Positions 16,947 through 24,687 of a stretch of DNA of 64,000 nt are shown here, one piece after another (position 1 is the first letter of the stretch; each line of letters starts with the position of its first letter). The notes beneath the pieces are model-generated. The model was given only the letters and a program-made list of their open reading frames with translations. It ran no database searches and was not told the DNA's origin. Both the position numbers and the translations under genes were made by a program. Origin of the DNA: Rhizobium leguminosarum bv. trifolii WSM1325 (GTDB lineage Bacteria; Pseudomonadota; Alphaproteobacteria; Rhizobiales; Rhizobiaceae); NCBI GenBank assembly GCA_000023185.1, contig CP001622.1, positions 682,001-746,000 on the forward strand, given 5' to 3'.

Positions 16947-17425
16947 CGCATTTCTCCGAGTAGCTTCAGGCCGGCGAGAACCCGCACCTGGTAATTGACG
17001 AAAGCCGCAAGCTCCGCGAGCCGGACGATGTCGGCGTCGGTTACGCCGACCTGGCGCAATGCCTCCACATCAGCGCGCGTGGCATCGCGCGGCGCGACCG
17101 TGAGCCGGTCGGCATGGCGAACGATCTCGGCGGTGCGGGGATCCGACACCTTCGTGTCCGGCTCGGCGAGCAAGGCTGTCGCCGGTTCGTCGGCGCGGGC
17201 AACGAGCGTGTCGTAGTGGCTTGCGAGCGCCGGGCTGCGGTTGTGGCGCGCCATGCGGGCGGCGAGCGCAGCCCTCAGGCCGTGCGACAGCCCGCCGGGA
17301 TCGCGTGGCAGAAGCACTGCGTCGTGGGCCGCTTCACTGAGGCGCAGGATCTCCGCGCGTTTGCCCATGGCTTCCGCGAGCGCGGAACCCGGCCTCACAG
17401 AGGCAAGAGTTTCGATGAGTGTCAA
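16943..17425 (-). CDS. Cysteine-free CMD domain protein (Avi_7170-type)
   Basis: The 160-residue helical protein is related to carboxymuconolactone decarboxylases (ARMARHNRSPALASHYDTLV; LAELAAFVNYQVRVLAGLKLL) and contains no cysteine. It resembles the 'CMD domain protein, Avi_7170' family that pairs with the Avi_7169 type (recalled, not searched). The pair is coupled by a 4-base overlap and could form a mixed complex in which only the partner carries the catalytic CxxC. It is divergent from the LysR gene at 17587. Confidence 0.82.
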   Translation of the reverse strand: MTLIETLASVRPGSALAEAMGKRAEILRLSEAAHDAVLLPRDPGGLSHGLRAALAARMARHNRSPALASHYDTLVARADEPATALLAEPDTKVSDPRTAEIVRHADRLTVAPRDATRADVEALRQVGVTDADIVRLAELAAFVNYQVRVLAGLKLLGEMR

Positions 17426-17586
17426 AACAAGCTCCTCAATACGTCAGCGGACATAAGTCTTAGGTAGGCCGGACCTCTCATTATGTCAAACTGGAATGCT
17501 AGGCAGACTTTGATGTGAATTTTTTATCTACAGCCAGTCGTCAAATGAGAATTGTCATGCTTTACTGACATGAAGGAGAGTGTTTG

Positions 17587-18585
17587 ATGTCCATTATGCA
17601 TTCTAACTCTTTCGATATCCGGCAGCTTGAAGCCTTCGCAGCGGTGATGTCCGCCGGCAGCGTGACCGGGGCGGCGCGACTGCTCGGCCGGTCGCAGCCG
17701 GCGGTCACAAGGCTGATCCAGGATCTGGAAGCCGATATCGGTTATGCGCTTTTGCATCGAAGCGGCCCGCGCATCAGCCCGACCGCGCGCGGTCTGCTCT
17801 TTCACGCTGAAGTGGAACGCCATCTCGCGAGCCTCGCCCACATCCGCGAACGGGCGAACGCCATCGGTCTCGATGAGCCGCCGTCGCTGACGATCGCCGC
17901 CACGCCTTCACTTGCGGCCGGCGTTCTGCCCCAGGCGATTTCGGCCGTCGCGCCGGACCTGATACCGCGTCATCTCCATGTGCAGGCGCTGGCGGCCGAG
18001 AACGTCGTGCAGGCCGTGCTCGCCCGCTCGGCGGATTTCGGGATCTCAAGCCTGCCGCTGGAGCACCCCGGCCTCGACGTGCACTGGATTGCCGAAGCGT
18101 CGTGTGTCGTCGCTCTCGCCGCCAACGATCCGCTCGCCAATGATGACGTGGTGCGTCTCTCCGATCTCGCCGAGCGCCGCATCATCACGCTCGCTAATCC
18201 TTACCGCCTGCGGCACCGCATCGACGAGGCCCTGGAACGGGCGGGTGTGGCGCCGCAACGGATGATCGACGTCAACGCCTCGCTGACGGCCCTGACGATG
18301 GTCCGGGCCGGACTGGGTGTCGCCATCGTCGAGCCGGCGACGGTCTGCGGCGTTCCGCTCGAAGGGATCGTGATGCGCGTCCTCGACCACACCATCCCCT
18401 TCCTGTTCGGCGCCATCTCGCCTGCCGCGATGCCGCTGACCCCGACGGTCGCCGCCGTGATCGATGCGGCGCGCGCGGTGGCGCTCGCGATGCCCGGTTG
18501 CCGGCTGCATGACGCAGGCGGCGTCGAAGCATTGGCCGACACCGTCTACGGCGGTAGCCAGATGACCGAGGACGTGCCGTCATGA
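17587..18585 (+). CDS. LysR family regulator of the monooxygenase/ABC cassette
   Basis: The 332-residue LysR protein has a HTH at about 9-68 (LEAFAAVMSAGSVTGAARLLGRSQPAVTRLIQDLE) and a C-terminal ligand domain. AAGGAG lies 8 bases before the ATG at 17587; the TTG one codon upstream is the alternative. It sits between the divergent AhpD-like pair and the downstream monooxygenase, which it overlaps by 4 bases (ATGA). That position suggests it controls both arms. It resembles regulators of opine or amino acid catabolism in overall form, but the ligand is unknown. Confidence 0.92.
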   Translation: MSIMHSNSFDIRQLEAFAAVMSAGSVTGAARLLGRSQPAVTRLIQDLEADIGYALLHRSGPRISPTARGLLFHAEVERHLASLAHIRERANAIGLDEPPSLTIAATPSLAAGVLPQAISAVAPDLIPRHLHVQALAAENVVQAVLARSADFGISSLPLEHPGLDVHWIAEASCVVALAANDPLANDDVVRLSDLAERRIITLANPYRLRHRIDEALERAGVAPQRMIDVNASLTALTMVRAGLGVAIVEPATVCGVPLEGIVMRVLDHTIPFLFGAISPAAMPLTPTVAAVIDAARAVALAMPGCRLHDAGGVEALADTVYGGSQMTEDVPS

Positions 18586-20072
18586 GCGACCTCTCGATGT
18601 TTCCGAACAATCTCGAAGCGCTCGAGGCACGCCTGCGGCAGGACCTTGCCTGGCTGGAGCTGCCGGCCAAGTCCTGGGTTCCTCCCCGCGTCGTCGATGG
18701 CCAAGGGGTCGTCGACGTCGTGATCATCGGTGCGGGCATGGCCGGGCTCGTGGCCTCCGCCATGCTGAAGCGGCTCGGCGTCGCCAACCACATCCTTCTC
18801 GACAAGGCGCCTGCCGGAAGCGAGGGTCCCTGGGTCACCTTCGCCAGAATGCGGACCCTTCGCTCCCCCAAGCAGCTGACCGGGCCGGCAATGGGCCTGC
18901 CGGCGCTGACGTTCCGCGCCTATTACGAGGCGCTGCATGGCCGCGATGCGTGGATCGCGCTCGACAGGGCGCCGCGTGAGACATGGATGGATTACCTGGT
19001 CTGGTACCGGCGCGTGCTTGACCTGCCGGTACGCAATGGGGTCGCCGTCGATGCGATTCGTCCGCGCGCCGACGGCCTGCTCGATGTCGTCTGCCGTCAT
19101 GATGGCCGGTCCGAAACGACGATCGCGCGCCATGTGGTGCTGGCAACGGGCCGCGACGGCCTCGGCGGTCCCTTCGTGCCGTCGATCGCCCACGGCATCG
19201 AGCGCAAGTTCTGGGCCCATACCGCCGACCCTATCGATTTCGCCGCATTGCGCGGCAAGCGGGTCGGCGTCGTCGGAGCCGGCGCCTCGGCGATGGACAA
19301 CGCCGCCACCGCGCTCGAGGCAGGTGCTGCCCGGCTTGACATGTTCGTGCGCAGGACCGACCTGCCACGGATCAACAAGTTCACCGGCATCGGCAGCCAG
19401 GGCGTGGTGCATGGCTTCGCCGGTCTGCCGGATGACTGGAAGTGGCGCTTTCTCGACTACGCCATGCGCTCGCAGACGCCGCCTCCGCGCCCGAGCGTCT
19501 TGCGTGTCAGCGCATTCCCGCAGGCCCATCTTCATCTCGGAAGCCCGATCGATCGATTGCAGCAGCAAGGCGACCATATCGTTGTGACGACGCCGAAAGG
19601 CAGCTATCCCGTCGATTTCCTGATCTTCGGCACCGGCTTCAGGGTCGACCTGAAGAACCGGCCGGAACTCGCCGCCGTCGCATCCCATATCGGCCTCTGG
19701 CGCGACCGCTTTCCTGTGCCCGCGGACATGCGAAACGACGAGCTTGAAACCTCGCCCGACCTCGGAGAGGCGTTCGAGTTCCTCGAGGCCGAGCCCGGCG
19801 CTTGCCCGGCGCTGGCCCGCATTCACTGCTTCAACTTCCCGGCCACGCTCAGCCACGGCAAGCTCACGGGCGATATTCCCGCCATCAGCGAAGGTGCCGA
19901 CCGGCTCGCGCGCGGCATCGTCAGGGCGCTGTTCGTCGCCGACCGCGAGCGTCATTTCGCCGATCTCCAGGCCTTCGATACGCCCGAGCTGCTCGGAGAC
20001 GAGTGGGCCGACGACGAGACCGCGACGTTTTCCGACCTATCTGCCGAAAGGACACCGACCCGAAATGCTTGA
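18582..20072 (+). CDS. FAD/NAD(P)-dependent oxidoreductase, flavin monooxygenase-like
   Basis: The 496 residues have two dinucleotide-binding loops, GAGMAG (50-55, FAD) and GAGASA (232-237, NADPH), plus ATG near 188-190 and FGTGF near residue 350. The segment ERKFWAHTADPIDFAALRGKRVGVVGAG is a variant of the class B flavoprotein monooxygenase fingerprint region, so N-, S- or Baeyer-Villiger-type oxygenation is likely. It overlaps both the LysR gene and the ABC ATPase gene, so it is translated with the importer. The imported compound is therefore the likely substrate. Confidence 0.9.
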   Translation: MSDLSMFPNNLEALEARLRQDLAWLELPAKSWVPPRVVDGQGVVDVVIIGAGMAGLVASAMLKRLGVANHILLDKAPAGSEGPWVTFARMRTLRSPKQLTGPAMGLPALTFRAYYEALHGRDAWIALDRAPRETWMDYLVWYRRVLDLPVRNGVAVDAIRPRADGLLDVVCRHDGRSETTIARHVVLATGRDGLGGPFVPSIAHGIERKFWAHTADPIDFAALRGKRVGVVGAGASAMDNAATALEAGAARLDMFVRRTDLPRINKFTGIGSQGVVHGFAGLPDDWKWRFLDYAMRSQTPPPRPSVLRVSAFPQAHLHLGSPIDRLQQQGDHIVVTTPKGSYPVDFLIFGTGFRVDLKNRPELAAVASHIGLWRDRFPVPADMRNDELETSPDLGEAFEFLEAEPGACPALARIHCFNFPATLSHGKLTGDIPAISEGADRLARGIVRALFVADRERHFADLQAFDTPELLGDEWADDETATFSDLSAERTPTRNA

Positions 20073-20805
20073 GATCAAAAACCTAAAGCTGTCCTACGGA
20101 AACACCCAGGTCCTCAACGGCGTCGATCTCTCGGTGAACCGCGGCGACGTGGTGTCGATCATCGGCCCCAGCGGCACCGGCAAGACGACGTTGCTGAAGT
20201 GCATCAATTATCTGGCCAAGCCGGCCTCCGGCACAATCGCCTTCGATCAGGTCAGGATGGACTACCAGAAACCGGACAACACTGCGGTCCAGGCGATCCG
20301 GCTGCGGACGGCGATGGTCTTCCAGCAGTTCAACGTCTTCAAGAACATGACCGTCATTCAGAACGTGATGGATCCGCTCGTGGTCGTGCAACGCAATTCG
20401 AAGGACGAGGCGCGTTCGATCGCCTTGCAGGAGCTTGAGCGGGTCGGCCTTTCGAACAAGATCGACAGCTACCCGTCCCAGCTTTCCGGCGGCCAGCTGC
20501 AGCGGACCGGCATTGCGCGTGCGCTGGCCGTGAAGCCGGATGTCATGCTCTTCGACGAACCGACGTCGTCGCTCGACCCCGAACTCGTCGGCGAGGTTTT
20601 GAAGGTGATCAGGGACGTCACGTCGTCCGGCATCACCTCGCTCCTCGTCACCCACGAGATGCAGTTCGCAAAGAACATCTCGAACCGCATCGTCTTCATG
20701 GATCGGGGCGTCGTCGCCGCTCAAGGCAGCCCTGCCGAGATCTTCGACACGCCCTCCAACCCGCGCCTTGCCCAGTTCCTGAATTCCGAACACTCCATCC
20801 AGTAA
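20065..20805 (+). CDS. Polar amino acid-type ABC transporter ATP-binding protein
   Basis: The 246-residue ATPase of the GlnQ/HisP type has Walker A GPSGTGKTT (34-42), the LSGGQLQR signature, Walker B VMLFDEPTSSLDPE and the switch histidine in LLVTHEMQF. The start ATG is inside the end of the monooxygenase gene (8-base overlap); the frame is open much further upstream only as a shadow of that gene. Together with the binding protein and two permeases downstream it forms a complete importer. Confidence 0.95.
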   Translation: MLEIKNLKLSYGNTQVLNGVDLSVNRGDVVSIIGPSGTGKTTLLKCINYLAKPASGTIAFDQVRMDYQKPDNTAVQAIRLRTAMVFQQFNVFKNMTVIQNVMDPLVVVQRNSKDEARSIALQELERVGLSNKIDSYPSQLSGGQLQRTGIARALAVKPDVMLFDEPTSSLDPELVGEVLKVIRDVTSSGITSLLVTHEMQFAKNISNRIVFMDRGVVAAQGSPAEIFDTPSNPRLAQFLNSEHSIQ

Positions 20806-20821
20806 AGAAAGGATGCCTGAC

Positions 20822-21646
20822 ATGTCTTCCATCAAGTCGACTTCCCGCCGCACCTTCGGCCTCGCTGTCGCCGGCGTTGCCTTTGCCCTCGCAACCGCGG
20901 GCCTATCGCATGCCGAGGACGTGCGCACCATCAAGATCGCGACGGCTGCCGAATCCAAGCCGCTCTCCTGGGGTGCCATCGGCGTCGAGCCGCAGGGTTA
21001 CGAGCCCGACGTCCTGAAGGCGATCAACGCCAAGCTGCCCCAGTACAAATTCGTCATGGAGGGTGCTGCCGACATCGCTCAGGAGACCGGCCTCGCCACC
21101 GGCAAGTACGACATCGCGACCGGCGGCTACTACCGGGCGCCCGCTCGCGAAAAGCAGTTCCTCCTTCCGGAGAGCCCGATCGGCGCCAGCCTGATCAAGA
21201 TCTACAGCCGCAAGGACAGCGGCATCAACGAAATGAAGGATCTCGTCGGCAAGAAGATCGTGCCCGTGACGGCCGGCGGCGGCATCTACAAGTTCGCCAC
21301 TGCCTGGCAGGAAAAGAACCCCGACTTCAAAATCGAGATCACCGCATCCAGCGCCGGCATTCCCTATCCGGATCGCCTGAAAGAGGTGGAGAACGGCAAA
21401 TACGACGCGCTGGTTCTGCCGTCCAACCTCGGCGAGCAGACGGTCATCGACCAGCAGAAGCTCGACGTCAAGGCGAGCGAGCCGGTCGCGATCAACAATA
21501 CCTTTGTCCTGATCCATCGCTCCGAGGAGAACAAGGCGCTCTCCGCAGACATCGACAAGGCTCTGAAGGAGCTCAAGGCCGACGGCACGCTCGCCAAGCT
21601 CTCGCAGAAATGGTTCGGCGAGGACATCACCACCTACATGAAGTAA
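20822..21646 (+). CDS. ABC transporter substrate-binding protein (amino acid type)
   Basis: The 274 residues have a signal peptide (1-29, SRRTFGLAVAGVAFALATAGLSHA) with an arginine pair that could also suit Tat, then the SBP_bac_3 fold (TIKIATAAESKPLSWGAIGVEPQGYEPDVLKAIN...). The acidic and aromatic pocket typical of amino acid binders is only partly recognisable, so the ligand is open. I choose the second ATG because AAGAAAGG is correctly spaced from it and touches the first one. It follows the ATPase by 16 bases. Confidence 0.93.
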   Translation: MSSIKSTSRRTFGLAVAGVAFALATAGLSHAEDVRTIKIATAAESKPLSWGAIGVEPQGYEPDVLKAINAKLPQYKFVMEGAADIAQETGLATGKYDIATGGYYRAPAREKQFLLPESPIGASLIKIYSRKDSGINEMKDLVGKKIVPVTAGGGIYKFATAWQEKNPDFKIEITASSAGIPYPDRLKEVENGKYDALVLPSNLGEQTVIDQQKLDVKASEPVAINNTFVLIHRSEENKALSADIDKALKELKADGTLAKLSQKWFGEDITTYMK

Positions 21647-21702
21647 CGCCGGCCAACGATACCGGCGATCAGGCCCAAGGCCGAAACAAGGAGTGTTCCG
21701 AA

Positions 21703-22410
21703 GTGGACCTATCCATCATGATCCCCGAGCTGCTCAAGGCGCTGCCGCTGACGCTTGCGATCACGTTCACGGCCATGATCGTCGGCTTCCTGCTGGCCCT
21801 GATAACGACGACGTTCCGGGTGCGCAGGATACCGGTTGTCAGCCAGCTGGCCGACCTCTACGTCTCCTATGCCCGGAGCGTCCCCGTCGTGCTCCAACTG
21901 TTCGTCGCCTTCTACGGACTGCCGCTGGTCGTCGCTCTGTTCGAGGTCGAGGATTTCGTGTCCCCGAACGTCGCGGCGATCGTCGGCCTCAGCCTCTACC
22001 ATGGAGGCTATCTTTCCGAGGTTCTGCGGCCAGCCTACCTCGCCGTGGAACGCGGTCAGCACGATGCTGCGGACAGTCTCGGATACACCTTCCTTCAGAA
22101 GATCCTTCGGGTCGTCGGACCCCAGGCAGTGCACATCGCCCTGCCAGGCTACGGCAACTCGATCATCTACCTCATCCACAACGTCGCACTGGTGATGTAC
22201 ATCGGCGCCGCGGATGTCATGGCCACCGCCCATCTCGTCATGGAGCGCGACTACAACCAGTACCAGTTCGAGACCTACCTTGTGCTGGCGGTGATCTATT
22301 CGCTGCTATGCCTCGTGGCATGGATCGTCGTGCGCTTTTTCGAAACGCGAAACGCAAGATTCGCGCCCAATACCGCACCGGCCAAGGCCACGATGATGGC
22401 AAGCGTCTGA
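21703..22410 (+). CDS. ABC transporter permease 1 (amino acid type), GTG start
   Basis: The 235-residue inner-membrane permease of the HisM/HisQ type has about five helices and the EAA-type loop DAADSLGYTFLQKILRVVGPQA contacting the ATPase. The start is a GTG with AAGGAG 9 bases upstream; the frame is open 31 codons further, but that part overlaps the end of the binding-protein gene and is not protein-like. It is followed 19 bases later by the second permease, so the channel is a heterodimer. Confidence 0.93.
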   Translation: MDLSIMIPELLKALPLTLAITFTAMIVGFLLALITTTFRVRRIPVVSQLADLYVSYARSVPVVLQLFVAFYGLPLVVALFEVEDFVSPNVAAIVGLSLYHGGYLSEVLRPAYLAVERGQHDAADSLGYTFLQKILRVVGPQAVHIALPGYGNSIIYLIHNVALVMYIGAADVMATAHLVMERDYNQYQFETYLVLAVIYSLLCLVAWIVVRFFETRNARFAPNTAPAKATMMASV

Positions 22411-22429
22411 TCGAATAGGAGGTCATCAC

Positions 22430-23122
22430 ATGTTCGATTCCGAAGTCCTTCTTCCCGATCTCTGGGACATCCTTGGCGCGGTCCCGGTGACGCTCGCCAT
22501 GGCGCTTGGCATCTTCGTTTTCTCTACGATCGTCGGCAGCCTTTTCGCGATGGTGGAATATCGGCGAGTCCCGCTGCTTCGGGAACTGGTCGTCGCCTAC
22601 AAGGTCGTCTTCAAGGGCGTTCCGATGGTCATCGTGATCTTCCTCGCCTATTACGGCCTGCCGCCGACGCTGCAGTTTCTGACCTCGCTCGTCGGCATCG
22701 ACTATAATGGTCACTCGACGCCGAACTGGATCACGCTGATCGTCGCCCTGACCGCCTGCGTCGCGGCGTTCCAGGCGGAAGTCGTGAAGGGCGCACTCAA
22801 CTCCTTCGACAACGGTCAGGCCGATGCGGCCTATTCCCTGGGCTACAAGCGCAGCCAGGTGTTCCGCCGGGTCATGCTGCCTCAGGTCATCGTCGCAGCC
22901 ATCCCGGATCTTGCCAACTCGATCATGGTGATCATGAAGGCGCTGTCGCTGGGATTTGCAATCGAGGTCGTCGACATCTTCGCGCAGTCACAGCTGACCG
23001 CGGCGCTGAACTTCTACTACCTCGAAGCCTTCCTGATCGCGGTCGTCATCTACATGGTGATCGCCTACATCGTCACCTACGCTGCCGATCGTATGGAACG
23101 GGCTCTGAGGGTATGGGCCTAA
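22430..23122 (+). CDS. ABC transporter permease 2 (amino acid type)
   Basis: The 230-residue permease is homologous in form to its neighbour, with helices at about 13-35, 55-75, 95-115, 155-180 and 195-220. The EAA loop is QADAAYSLGYKRSQVFRRVMLPQ. AGGAGG lies 7 bases before the ATG. It is the last gene of the LysR-monooxygenase-ABC operon; its TAA stop is inside a palindrome that probably ends the transcript. Confidence 0.93.
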   Translation: MFDSEVLLPDLWDILGAVPVTLAMALGIFVFSTIVGSLFAMVEYRRVPLLRELVVAYKVVFKGVPMVIVIFLAYYGLPPTLQFLTSLVGIDYNGHSTPNWITLIVALTACVAAFQAEVVKGALNSFDNGQADAAYSLGYKRSQVFRRVMLPQVIVAAIPDLANSIMVIMKALSLGFAIEVVDIFAQSQLTAALNFYYLEAFLIAVVIYMVIAYIVTYAADRMERALRVWA

Positions 23123-23144
23123 AGCGCGTCGGGCGCTTTCTTTG
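23119..23144. terminator. Palindromic 3' end of the ABC operon
   Basis: AAAGCGC (23121-23127), loop GTCGG, GCGCTTT (23133-23139), then CTTTG. The TAA stop codon at 23120-23122 is built into the left arm. The sequence is related to the palindrome at 16352-16374 that closes the other arm of the same cassette. Confidence 0.65.
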
Positions 23145-23248
23145 ATCGATGATATTCCAGATCACCAGATTTACGCTTTGCATAGCGCTGGTTGGCTGGT
23201 TGAAGGCGGGATAGCCGATGCGAGTTTGGATGGCCAGGCCGCAAACTC

Positions 23249-23638
23249 TTAGTTCGGGATGGCAGCAAGGCTGTCAGGACCTGAAACCCAATGAAGCTGG
23301 TCTAAGAAGGTCCTAAGCCTGTGAACAGCTCGTTCTGGCGTTTCCGTCCGCGTCCATTGCCGGCGTTCCACATTCGTATCGATATAGCGAAACTCTATCA
23401 GGCCCGATGATTGCGCTGAAATCCGAAGGTAGGCCACTGAGGGAGGGGCATGGTCGGTTTGTTGGACGCATAGATCAGCCATGGATGTCCATCCGAACAG
23501 CGCATCCCGAAGCGAACTTCGAGCGATGAAATCGGCAAGTTGCTCAATGCCTTGCAAGGCCGACGAGAATTTTTCGTCTTCCGAACGTCCTCGCGCGTTG
23601 CGAATATGGTCAGCGAGTAGGGGCCATGGCCTGATCAT
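23249..23638 (-). CDS. Hypothetical protein (129 aa)
   Basis: I do not recognise a family. The 129-residue soluble protein begins MIRPWPLLADHIRNARGRSEDEK, has an alternating helical N-terminal half (FSSALQGIEQLADFIARSSLRDALFGW) and a more polar C-terminal half with two tryptophans (ERRQWTRTETPE, LDQLHWV). No signal peptide or membrane helix is seen. It starts at ATG 23638, 133 bases from the zinc-uptake Zur sites and pointing away from them, so zinc-linked regulation is possible but unsupported. Confidence 0.65.
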   Translation of the reverse strand: MIRPWPLLADHIRNARGRSEDEKFSSALQGIEQLADFIARSSLRDALFGWTSMADLCVQQTDHAPPSVAYLRISAQSSGLIEFRYIDTNVERRQWTRTETPERAVHRLRTFLDQLHWVSGPDSLAAIPN

Positions 23639-23770
23639 ACGTCAAGTCTGGCTCAGCAGCATATGGCCGTCAAATGGATGCGCGCACGCGATCATCTCAT
23701 GTCGAATGCTGCCCGTATTCAGCTTAGCAATGAATCTGGGACTAGCTTCCGCCTCAATCTCGCCGCAATC

Positions 23771-23797
23771 GTTATAACATAACCGTAATGTTATTAC
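23771..23797 (+). promoter_or_regulatory. Two tandem Zur-type palindromes upstream of the zinc importer
   Basis: GTTATAACATAAC (23771-23783) and GTAATGTTATTAC (23785-23797) are each perfect 5-3-5 palindromes separated by one base. Both fit the AT-rich GTTATA/TAATGTTATTA form of Zur (Fur-family zinc repressor) boxes. They end 15 bases before the first ATG of the operon, so a Zur protein bound there would block transcription when zinc is plentiful. Binding is inferred from sequence and from the genes controlled. Confidence 0.85.
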
Positions 23798-23812
23798 ATT
23801 GTAGGATGCGCC

Positions 23813-23941
23813 ATGCCCCCGAGCCCCGACCGCCCCTCCGTCAGCCTGCTGGGACAGTCGGCATTCTCTAGGGTGATCGGCATGGCGCTGGTCATTACCG
23901 TGCTTTGGCTGGCGATCCACTGGGCGGTTCTCTTGCCATGA
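23813..23941 (+). CDS. 42-residue membrane peptide leading the zinc importer operon
   Basis: A short ORF reads MPPSPDRPSVSLLG..., with one hydrophobic helix at about residues 21-41 (VIGMALVITVLWLAIHWAVLL) and an N-terminal cytoplasmic tail. Its stop overlaps the ATPase start by 4 bases (ATGA), and AGGA is positioned 7 bases before its ATG. It is the first coding unit after the Zur boxes. It may be a small accessory subunit of the transporter or may simply couple translation of the ATPase. Confidence 0.7.
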   Translation: MPPSPDRPSVSLLGQSAFSRVIGMALVITVLWLAIHWAVLLP

Positions 23942-24687
23942 CGCCGCTGATCCGTCTCGAGAATCTGACCGTCGCCTATAACCGGCACCCCGCCGTCCAT
24001 CATGTCTCCGGCGCCTTCGCCTCGGGCAGCCTGACGGCGATTGCCGGGCCGAACGGGGCGGGCAAGTCGACGCTGCTGAAGGCGATCATGGGTGAGCTTC
24101 GTCCCGCCGAAGGCAGGGTCGAGCATCGGCTGGGGCGGGCGGAATTCGGTTATCTCCCGCAGGCGGCCGAGATCGACCGGCGCTTTCCGATCTCGGTGAT
24201 CGACACCGTCATGTTCGGCGCCTGGAAGAAGACGGGCGCCTTCGGCCGCATCGCGCCCGCCGAGGTGAAAAGGGCAGGCGAGGCGCTCTCCGCCGTCGGC
24301 CTCGACGGCTTCGGCCGCCGCCATGTCGGGTCGCTCTCGGCCGGCCAGTTCCAGCGCGTGCTCTTTGCCCGCCTGCTGGTGCAGGATGCCGGCATCATCC
24401 TGCTCGACGAGCCGTTTACGGCAATCGATGCCCGCACCACCAGGGACCTCGTCGATATCGTCACCCGCTGGCATGGCGAGGGCCGCACAGTGATTGCCGT
24501 CCTGCACGATTTCGAGCTGGTTCGCGCCCATTTCCCGCAAACGCTGCTGCTCGCCCGCGAACTGGTCGGCTGGGGTGCGACCGCCGACGTCATGTCCTCA
24601 GTCAATCTCCTGAAGGCGCGCGCCATGGCCGAGCGCTGGGATGAGGATGCAAATGCCTGCGCACCCGAAGAGGCGCCAGCGGCATGA
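23938..24687 (+). CDS. Zinc (metal) ABC transporter ATP-binding protein, ZnuC/AztA-like
   Basis: The 249-residue ATPase has Walker A GPNGAGKST, the variant signature LSAGQFQR, Walker B IILLDEPFTAID and the switch histidine in VIAVLHDFEL. The sequence around WHGEGRTVIAVLHD resembles ATPases of AztABC-type zinc importers. It is coupled by ATGA overlaps to both the small peptide upstream and the permease downstream. Zinc specificity is inferred from the Zur boxes and the binding protein rather than from this subunit. Confidence 0.92.
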   Translation: MTPLIRLENLTVAYNRHPAVHHVSGAFASGSLTAIAGPNGAGKSTLLKAIMGELRPAEGRVEHRLGRAEFGYLPQAAEIDRRFPISVIDTVMFGAWKKTGAFGRIAPAEVKRAGEALSAVGLDGFGRRHVGSLSAGQFQRVLFARLLVQDAGIILLDEPFTAIDARTTRDLVDIVTRWHGEGRTVIAVLHDFELVRAHFPQTLLLARELVGWGATADVMSSVNLLKARAMAERWDEDANACAPEEAPAA

